From assembly GCA_040224245.1 (NCBI GenBank), contig JBEGIR010000090.1, positions 1-40,340 on the forward strand: a stretch of DNA of 40,340 bases. Direction: 5' to 3'. Origin of the DNA: Puniceicoccaceae bacterium (GTDB lineage Bacteria > Verrucomicrobiota > Verrucomicrobiia > Opitutales > JAFGAQ01). Positions 34,360-40,340 of the stretch are shown here, piece after piece (position 1 is the first letter of the stretch; every line of letters begins with the position of its first letter). The notes beneath the pieces were generated by a model, which saw only the letters and a list, made by a program, of their open reading frames with translations, was not told where the DNA came from and searched no databases. The position numbers and the translations under genes were made by a program.

Positions 34360-37300
34360 TCACAACTGCTCACGCGGGCGCGGGTTTGCAATCCAGGTGT
34401 AGGCAAGCGGGATCACATAAAGAGTCAAAAACGAACCCAGCGCAAGACCACCGATCACAGCAATGCCCAGTGAGGTTCGGCTCTCTGCGCCCGCACCCAC
34501 TGCAAGGGCGACTGGCAATGTGCCCAGAATCGTCGATGTCGTGGTCATCAAAATCGGCCGGAAACGCTGTGCAGCTGCCTGACGTGCCGCATCCATCAGG
34601 GACATTCCCTGATCGCGCAGTTGGTTGGCAAACTCGACCACCAGGATGCCGTTTTTGGTCACGAGTCCGATCAGCATGATCAACCCAATCTGGGAAAAAA
34701 TGTTCAGGCGCTGGTCCAGTAAATAGAGTGCCAGCAATCCACCCGCCAGTGCCAGTGGAACCGTGATCATGATGATCAGCGGGGTGCGGAAGCTCTCAAA
34801 TTGTGCCGCCAAGACCAGATAGACCAGCATCAGGGAAAAGACAAAAACATAGGCCAAGGTGGAACCCGTTTCCGTAAACTCGCGCGCCTGTCCCGCCAGT
34901 TCGGTGGTGAAGGTTTCGTCCAGCACTTCGTCGGCCACCTCACGCATGGCGGCAATCGCATCCGCGATCGTATAGCCATCCGCAATCGTTGCCGAAAACG
35001 TCGCCGATGGAAAACGGTTGTAGCGGAAGAGCACAGGGGCAGCGCTGATCTCTTCAAAGGACACCAGGTTTGTGATCGGGATCAGCTCCCCCGAGTCCGA
35101 ACGCACTTCAAGCATGCTCACGTCAAACGGGGTCTGACGATCCTCACGCTGGAACTGCCCAACCACTTCATACTGCTCCCCATCTTTCACAAAAAAACCA
35201 TAGCGCTGCCCGCTGAATGAGGCCTGAATCGTATCTGCGATGGTGCGCGCACTCACTCCAATCGCTTCGGCACGATCGCGATCCACTTCCACACTGATTT
35301 CCGGCTGCGTGAATTCGAGGTTCACGCTCACCGAAGTCAACACAGGGTGCTGGCGTGCACGATCAAGCAACTCCGGTATCACTTCCCTCAGTTTTCCCCC
35401 ATCTGTATTCTGCACGACAAATTGCATGGGTGCCCCACGACCACCAGCCTGGATTGTCGGCGGAGACTGCACACGGACGGTTGCCTCCGGCAGCTCCGCC
35501 ATTGCCAGCGTCAACGCATTGGCGATCTGCAGCTGGCTTCGCTCTCGTTCAGATGAGGGACCCAGCACGATACGGGAGAAACCCGAGTTTACCGTGCTAC
35601 CCCCGCCAAATCCCGGGGACGTCACCGACAGAGAAGCCACTCGTTCGGGAACCTCGCGCTCGATGATCGCATCGATCTCGTCCATGGTGTCGATCATGTA
35701 TCGATATCCAACACCAGGTTGTGCATTCGCCTGCAGCACCAACAGGTTGCGATCTTCGATCGGTGCCAGTTCCTTTGGCAACAGCAACCCCACAACCGGA
35801 ATGAGCAGCAGGCAACTGGCAACGACCACTGCCGCTGGGATTGAGGTGCTCATGAACAGGCGTAGGGTGCGTTCATAGCTGCGATTCAACCATTGAAACA
35901 TGGGTTCCGTGATGCGATATGCCCACGGCATGCGGTCATGCTTCTTGAGCACGCGTGAACAGAGCATCGGGGTCAGCGTCAATGCGATGAAGGACGAAAG
36001 GATCACGGCCCCGGCCAGAGTAACTCCAAACTCCTTGAACAATGCCCCCGTCACTCCCCCCAAAAACAGAATCGGCGCAAACACCGACGCCAGTGCAAGC
36101 GTGGTCGCAACCACCGCAAGGAAGATTTGCTGGATGCCACGGATCGCCGCCTCCTGTGCCTGCTCCCCGTCTTCAATGCGACGATAGATGTTTTCGAGCA
36201 CAACGATGGCATCATCCACCACCAATCCGATCGCAAGCACCAAGCCAAGCAGGGTCAAGGTGTTGATTGAAAATCCAGCAAGATTCAGCAGAAAAAAGGT
36301 GCCCACCAGCGCGATCGGGATCGTCAGCAAGGGGATGAAGGTCGAGCGCACTTCCCGCAGAAAGATGAAAATCGTCAAACATACCAGTATACCCGAAAAG
36401 ATCAGGGTCTGCCTGACTTCCGCGATACTGTCTCGAATGAACTGGCTGGTATCAAAGCCGATTCCCAGTCGAATGTCTTCTGGCAGATCCGAACGCAGCA
36501 GCTCGAGGCGGCGGTAAAATTCGTCCACAATCGCAATTTCATTCGCATTTGCCTGCGGGCGGATCACCACCCCGACCATGGGAATTCCGTTTCGCTTGAG
36601 CACAGTTCGCTCGTCGAGCGGTCCCAGCTCAGCATAGCCGATGTCGCGCAGGCGCACCACTCGATCCCCCACCCGTCGAATCACACGATTTTCAAAAACC
36701 AGTGGATCATCTCCCAGGCGAGTCAGTGTGCGTAGGTTTACATCCACGTCGCGCCCTTCCAGGCGGCCGCTCGGTAATTCCACATTGGCATCTGCAAAGG
36801 CACGCCGCACGTCAAGCGCGTTCACACCGTGAGCTGCCATGCGCTCAGGGTCGAGCCACAGCCGCATCGCATACTCCTTGGACCCCCAGATGTCCACGCG
36901 TCCAACTCCGCTGATGGTCTCAAAGCGCGGTTTAAATACATTGTCCGCGATGGCGGTCAGCTCCAGCAAGTCGCGCTGATCACTGCTGACATTCAGAAAA
37001 ACAATGGGGTCGCCGTCGGCATCTGCCTTGCGCACGGTGGGCGGATCTGCATCGGGCGGCAGCCGGCCCATCGATGCCGCCACGCGGTCACGAATGTCAT
37101 TGGCTGCGCGGTCAATGTCCTCCCCCAGTTCAAACTCCACCGATATCGTCGACCTTCCCTCCCGGCTGCTGGAAGTCATGGTGCGAATGCCCGGCACCGT
37201 GTTGATCTGCTCCTCCAGCACCTCCGTGATCTGGCTTTGCATCACACTTGCATTGGCTCCGGGATACCCAGCCTGCACGGAAATAATCGGTCGCTCATTC

Positions 37301-37416
37301 TGCGGCAGTTCACGGACGCCCAGTCTGGACAAACCCGCCAAACCGAAGACCACCACCGTAATCGACAGCACGATCGTGAAGACCGGGCGATGAATGCTGA
37401 CAGAACTCAGGCTCAT
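34360..37416 (-). CDS. RND efflux pump, inner-membrane transporter (HAE1/AcrB-like)
   Basis: 1018 residues, the usual size. The first TM (PVFTIVLSITVVVFGLAGL) and two large periplasmic loops are present. TM4 carries IGLVVDDAIVVLENIYRRIE with the paired Asp of the proton relay, and TM10 GLVTKNGILVVEFANQLRDQG with the essential Lys. The protein exports hydrophobic drugs or metabolites with proton influx as a trimer. It overlaps the adaptor gene by 4 bp (ATGA). No outer-membrane TolC-like factor is in the window, so the pump must use one encoded elsewhere. Confidence 0.96.
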   Translation of the reverse strand: MSLSSVSIHRPVFTIVLSITVVVFGLAGLSRLGVRELPQNERPIISVQAGYPGANASVMQSQITEVLEEQINTVPGIRTMTSSSREGRSTISVEFELGEDIDRAANDIRDRVAASMGRLPPDADPPTVRKADADGDPIVFLNVSSDQRDLLELTAIADNVFKPRFETISGVGRVDIWGSKEYAMRLWLDPERMAAHGVNALDVRRAFADANVELPSGRLEGRDVDVNLRTLTRLGDDPLVFENRVIRRVGDRVVRLRDIGYAELGPLDERTVLKRNGIPMVGVVIRPQANANEIAIVDEFYRRLELLRSDLPEDIRLGIGFDTSQFIRDSIAEVRQTLIFSGILVCLTIFIFLREVRSTFIPLLTIPIALVGTFFLLNLAGFSINTLTLLGLVLAIGLVVDDAIVVLENIYRRIEDGEQAQEAAIRGIQQIFLAVVATTLALASVFAPILFLGGVTGALFKEFGVTLAGAVILSSFIALTLTPMLCSRVLKKHDRMPWAYRITEPMFQWLNRSYERTLRLFMSTSIPAAVVVASCLLLIPVVGLLLPKELAPIEDRNLLVLQANAQPGVGYRYMIDTMDEIDAIIEREVPERVASLSVTSPGFGGGSTVNSGFSRIVLGPSSERERSQLQIANALTLAMAELPEATVRVQSPPTIQAGGRGAPMQFVVQNTDGGKLREVIPELLDRARQHPVLTSVSVNLEFTQPEISVEVDRDRAEAIGVSARTIADTIQASFSGQRYGFFVKDGEQYEVVGQFQREDRQTPFDVSMLEVRSDSGELIPITNLVSFEEISAAPVLFRYNRFPSATFSATIADGYTIADAIAAMREVADEVLDETFTTELAGQAREFTETGSTLAYVFVFSLMLVYLVLAAQFESFRTPLIIMITVPLALAGGLLALYLLDQRLNIFSQIGLIMLIGLVTKNGILVVEFANQLRDQGMSLMDAARQAAAQRFRPILMTTTSTILGTLPVALAVGAGAESRTSLGIAVIGGLALGSFLTLYVIPLAYTWIANPRPREQL

Positions 37417-38522
37417 GGCTCAAGGGTTTGTTCGATCACGGTGTCCGAGGAGGATACCACCCGCACGCTTGCTCCATTTCGCACACTCTGGGTTCCCTCA
37501 ACGATGAGCATCTCTCCTTCGCTCAGTCCACTGAGCACTTCCACTGCTGTCGGCGTGCGCTCGCCAATCTCCACCACACGACGCTCTGCCTTGCCATCAC
37601 TCACCACAAACACCGCCACATCCAGCAGGCCACGCACCACTGCTGTCGCTGGCACCAGCACCGAATCGGGTGTTGTGATGTTCACCTGGACGCGCGCAAA
37701 TCCTCCCGGTTGCAATGCACCCTCCGGATTCGGAAACACGCCACGCACCGTTACCGTACGCGTCGCGGAGTCGATACGCGGATCCAGGCGAAACACGCTA
37801 CCCTCGTAAGTCTGTTCGTCTCCGGAAATTCTTGCCGCCACCGGAACCCCCTCACGCACGTAGTTGCGAAAGCGTTCAGAAACCGGAAAATCAATCAGAA
37901 TAGGATCTATCGACTGCAGGGTGGAAATGCGCATGCCGGGTTGCAGCGATGCGCCCAGACTGATCTCGCGAAACCCAAGCTTGCCTGAAAAGGGAGCTAC
38001 GATGCGGTATTTTTCGATGCGCGCCTTCAAGTTCTCCAGCTGCGCGGCGAGCACGTTCTTCCGGCTAAGCGCCTCGTCGAGATCCCGCTGCGGGATGCCT
38101 TCACTCTGCCAGAGCACCTGCAAACGATCCGCATTGAGCGTAGCCAGCTCGAGTTCCTCCTGCACCGCTCTTGCCTGTGCCTGAGGCTCCCGATCATCCA
38201 GGGTTACCAGAAGATCTCCGGTCTGCACGACATCCCCATCTTCAAAATGAATATTCGCCACTCGCCCTGCTACCTCGGATGTGATTTCGATGAACTCCCT
38301 GGCGCGGATGGTGCCGTTAAACACCAGCCTGCGCTCAAAACTGCTCGCTTGCACCTGCCAGGTACGGACCGGAGTCGCCATGCTCGCAGCACCTTGGGAG
38401 GAGCGCTGCGGTCCAGAGGACTTTTCCTGCTGCTCACCCCAAAATGCCCATGCCGCAAATGCGATCACGGCAACTCCCAGCAACAGGGAAGCGAAGATCA
38501 GAATCGTTCGAAATGCTTTCAC
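37413..38522 (-). CDS. RND efflux pump, periplasmic adaptor (membrane fusion protein)
   Basis: 369 residues. The N-terminal hydrophobic segment (TILIFASLLLGVAVIAFAAWAFW) is an anchor or signal. The order is barrel (ITSEVAGRVANIHFEDGDVV lipoyl half), alpha-hairpin (about 110-175), second lipoyl half (YRIVAPFSGKLGFREISLGA), then the beta-barrel and membrane-proximal domain (DSVLVPATAVVRG, ERRVVEIGER). The segments match MexA/AcrA type adaptors, though the hairpin is short. The protein links the inner-membrane pump to an outer-membrane channel. It is the first gene of the pump operon. Confidence 0.93.
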   Translation of the reverse strand: MKAFRTILIFASLLLGVAVIAFAAWAFWGEQQEKSSGPQRSSQGAASMATPVRTWQVQASSFERRLVFNGTIRAREFIEITSEVAGRVANIHFEDGDVVQTGDLLVTLDDREPQAQARAVQEELELATLNADRLQVLWQSEGIPQRDLDEALSRKNVLAAQLENLKARIEKYRIVAPFSGKLGFREISLGASLQPGMRISTLQSIDPILIDFPVSERFRNYVREGVPVAARISGDEQTYEGSVFRLDPRIDSATRTVTVRGVFPNPEGALQPGGFARVQVNITTPDSVLVPATAVVRGLLDVAVFVVSDGKAERRVVEIGERTPTAVEVLSGLSEGEMLIVEGTQSVRNGASVRVVSSSDTVIEQTLEP

Positions 38523-38625
38523 AATAGAGATACCTTCGAGTCAACGCATGGATTGATCACCTGATTGCCAAGAACTTCCTGACCACCGGTTCCGAATTAC
38601 CGATGAAAGGCAACGGCAAGTCGAT

Positions 38626-39276
38626 TCAATTCACTCTACCCCAGTCCCTCAGGATTATCCCTTCCGCATGCACTCTGCACCGCCTTGCGGTGTTTCCATC
38701 AACTGCAAGTCCTTTCAGGTATGCATGACCGCGTGGTGTGAGTTCATACCCAGACTCAAGACTGAGGGTCAGTCCAATGTTCTTGAGCTTCCGAATATTT
38801 CCTTTCAACCAAGCTTTCTCAACCCCCGCTTTCGCGGCTAACTCACCCGCCCGAAGCATCGGATACGTCTCGATCAGTTTCAGGAAGCGCAGTGTCCAGT
38901 CTCCGTGACGGGAAGCCTTATCCAGACGATGAAATTTTTCGGTAATGCTCCGAAGATCATCGTCATGCAAATCCGCATCTTCACGCAGGGCAATTCTGGG
39001 ATCCGCTCCGGCATAGGCCAGGCGAATGCGATAAAGGGTACCAGCACGAGTGTTCAACTCACTTAACAGCGCGTCCACATCGCTATATCCCGCCTGCTGC
39101 GCATCCTGTTGCGTGATTTCGCTCTCATCGCAAAGGCTAACCTCTGTGATGGCGAGCAAGCCTATTGCAGTTTTGAGCTGACTACCCGATTTCACCGATT
39201 GTCGCTTCCATCGGCGAAAGGCGAGCGTGACTTCGCCCGACTTGATTTGTTCGAGGACTGGCTTGCGAATCAGCAT
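38626..39276 (-). CDS. ASCH-domain protein with C-terminal winged-helix-like region
   Basis: 216 residues from the ATG at 39274-39276; the longer frame is an unsupported leader. The N-terminal 105 residues have the PUA-like ASCH fold: MLIRKPVLEQIKSGEVTLAFRRW, then GSQLKTAIGLLAITEVSL, then LYRIRLAYAGADPRIAL. The second half has a helix-rich LLRAGELAAKAGVEK-WLKGNIRKLKN-GLTLSLESGYELTPRGHAYL pattern, with a DNA-binding winged-helix look. ASCH proteins bind RNA or nucleotides and have been linked to translation and RNA-processing control. The winged-helix-type tail is an unusual fusion. Target unknown. Confidence 0.65.
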   Translation of the reverse strand: MLIRKPVLEQIKSGEVTLAFRRWKRQSVKSGSQLKTAIGLLAITEVSLCDESEITQQDAQQAGYSDVDALLSELNTRAGTLYRIRLAYAGADPRIALREDADLHDDDLRSITEKFHRLDKASRHGDWTLRFLKLIETYPMLRAGELAAKAGVEKAWLKGNIRKLKNIGLTLSLESGYELTPRGHAYLKGLAVDGNTARRCRVHAEGIILRDWGRVN

Positions 39277-39329
39277 GTTTGCTCTGTTCTTGCGTCGAAA
39301 AAGCGCCGTTTGCCGCATACTGGGTGTTG

Positions 39330-39974
39330 TCAAACCCCGCAGACGACAATGTGTATGAGTTTGTCCACGGGTTCGCCCGTATTGCTCAAGCCCTTTTCCT
39401 GATACTGACACGTCTCAAGGATTTGAAAACCAGAGCAGCGCAGCAGCTCAATGGCTTCCGCTTCATCATAGAGCCTAAACCCATATGGAGCAAACGGAAG
39501 ATTTTTCATAAAAGAACGATCACCGAAGGCCATGCAAAACCGACTCGCAGGTTTCATGACCCGAGAGATTTCTGCGAGGTGATCCGCAGGTTTTTCCCAA
39601 AAGTACAGGGTGTGAACGGCCAACACTTTATCAAATCGCTTCGCTTGAAAGGGAAGCCGATCAGAACTGCCCTGCTGAAAGTGTGCCCTCCCTGTTTTCA
39701 CCAAATGTGCATTGAGGTCGTTGAACCTTAAAAACTCGCAGAAGGCGCTGGAATGGACTGGAACGACCCACGAAGGGTTGCCCCTTGGTTTCGGATTGCA
39801 CCAAGGAAGTCCAATATCGCTCGATACAAGCCACTTCGAATCAGTACAAAAAGACGCTTGCGCACACCACTTCGCCAAGTGGCTTCGAGGCACATAGTCC
39901 ACATCTTCAAATTCCAAGCCATCGCTGCCAAGTATGCATTGGTCACACTGCCAAGATTCCATTTGAGGTAACAT
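39330..39974 (-). pseudogene. Class I SAM methyltransferase remnant lacking motif I
   Basis: The C-terminal half (about residues 95-214) matches class I methyltransferases of the Methyltransf_11 type: GSSDRLPFQAKRFDKVLAVHTLYFW, then HLAEISRVMKPASRF, then GFRLYDEAEAIELLRCSGF. Upstream, where VLExGxGxG (motif I, SAM-binding) should stand, the sequence runs RGNPSWVVPVHSSAFCEF, FRFNDLNAHL and directly into TGRAHFQQG; the glycine-rich loop is absent in all three minus-strand frames. The N-terminal ATG-led part does not look like a methyltransferase. An internal deletion of roughly 40 codons is the simplest reading. An intact unknown variant cannot be excluded. Confidence 0.6.
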
Positions 39975-40261
39975 CTGGTCATGCGATGATGCTTCGTTGT
40001 AGGTTTCATTTTTGAGTGCTTCTTGGGATAAAACCGTCGAATTACACTCAAAAAACTGGGCATATTCTTGACTTAAGCAATTACAGAATAAGAACTTATG
40101 ATATTTCTAAGAGTCAACGAACTCGTCACAGATTCAGCTTTTTTAAAGTCGAGGGGGAAGCCTACGGGACGCTTACATTGCAACTAACTCCCAAAATTGA
40201 CGTTCAAGAACGCACCCGAATCGCGGAAATGGAAGAGTCCCCAAAATTGTTAAAACTTTGA
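39975..40261. other. Right-end intergenic region
   Basis: No gene that I support; a plus-strand 81-codon frame (GTG at 40016) has no recognisable motif. Two direct copies of CCCAAAATTG lie at 40190-40199 and 40240-40249, just before the RBS hairpin. This might be the left end of an insertion element, but a terminal inverted repeat cannot be checked as the right end is outside. Confidence 0.35.
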
Positions 40262-40327
40262 GGTGGTTTCCCGCCCCCAAGCGACCAAGCTTGGAGGCAG
40301 CAAAACTAACAAGAGAAGGAAACCACC
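40262..40327 (+). promoter_or_regulatory. Inverted repeat enclosing the Shine-Dalgarno of the next gene
   Basis: GGTGGTTTCC (40262-40271) is perfectly complementary to GGAAACCACC (40318-40327), which directly precedes the ATG at 40328 and contains part of the AGAAGGA Shine-Dalgarno. An inner stem CCAAGC/GCTTGG (40277-40282 and 40289-40294) nests in the loop. If transcribed from upstream, the RNA could fold and hide the ribosome-binding site. This is a known way in which insertion sequences limit transposase production from outside transcription. Confidence 0.6.
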
Positions 40328-40340
40328 ATGGAAAAAAGTG
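40328..40340 (+). CDS. Start of an unknown gene at the right edge (partial)
   Basis: Only ATGGAAAAAAGTG (MEKS) is visible. The ATG is preceded by AGAAGGA with a proper gap. Given the hairpin upstream it may be an insertion-sequence transposase, but nothing more can be said. Confidence 0.45.

Noticed and set aside
39728-40063. 111-codon minus-strand frame overlapping the methyltransferase remnant
   Set aside because: No family resemblance and no methyltransferase motif I in this frame; shadow of a decayed region.
40016-40261. 81-codon plus-strand frame at the right end
   Set aside because: GTG start without Shine-Dalgarno and no recognisable motif; more likely non-coding left flank of the next element.

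Overview
This 40.3 kb window reads like a chromosome segment from a Gram-negative, flagellated bacterium of the Verrucomicrobiota, most likely class Opitutia (Opitutales/Puniceicoccales-like). This is inference from content: a PEP-CTERM-type surface protein, a short Rho without the long N-terminal insertion, the carboxynorspermidine-type polyamine pathway, a lone GH9 glycanase, an RND pump and an isolated pseudopilin cassette. No rRNA, tRNA or CRISPR array was seen.

Left end (1-1105): scarred mobile DNA. A truncated IS256/mutator-type transposase fragment, a ParE-type toxin with its antitoxin, and the last 36 codons of a tyrosine recombinase with its catalytic Tyr.

1106-9383: housekeeping and envelope genes. 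rlmB-Nudix pair, secreted GH9 glycanase, MscS channel, a small secreted TonB-C-like protein behind a very good sigma-54 (-24/-12) site, a PEP-CTERM protein with its own promoter and terminator, an SBF/YfeH-like transporter and an S4 RNA-binding protein.

9423-19508: signalling and secretion. A FIST sensor protein overlaps a soluble hybrid histidine kinase (two-gene operon). Then an exported unknown protein, an A-type Fe-S carrier, rpoN (sigma-54), a TsaB-like protein, and five consecutive prepilin-like genes (G, G/H, H, I, J types) on the minus strand with no secretion ATPase, platform or secretin beside them.

19908-30315: rho, a conserved-looking 588-aa unknown, a flbT-flaF flagellin-regulator pair preceded by a textbook FliA (sigma-28) promoter, carboxynorspermidine dehydrogenase and decarboxylase (overlapping genes), pyrE, a Kef-type antiporter with two RCK-C domains, and a HAD phosphatase.

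30316-31329: a 1 kb gene-free repeat island. It contains six nearly contiguous hairpins of unrelated sequence, a second copy of one module 690 bp away, a 14-bp palindrome, a 9-bp tandem repeat and a 22-bp imperfect inverted repeat bracketing about 530 bp.

31330-40340: recD2, then on the minus strand a degenerate sigma-54-activator-like AAA+ protein lacking Walker A, an RND pump and its adaptor (4-bp overlap), an ASCH/winged-helix protein and a methyltransferase remnant lacking its SAM-binding motif I. The right edge catches the first codons of another gene whose Shine-Dalgarno lies in a perfect 10-bp inverted repeat, an arrangement known from insertion sequences.

The most noteworthy signals are the alternative-sigma-factor features (rpoN, a -24/-12 promoter, an ATPase-dead activator-like protein, and a FliA promoter on flbT-flaF) and the structured repeat island.
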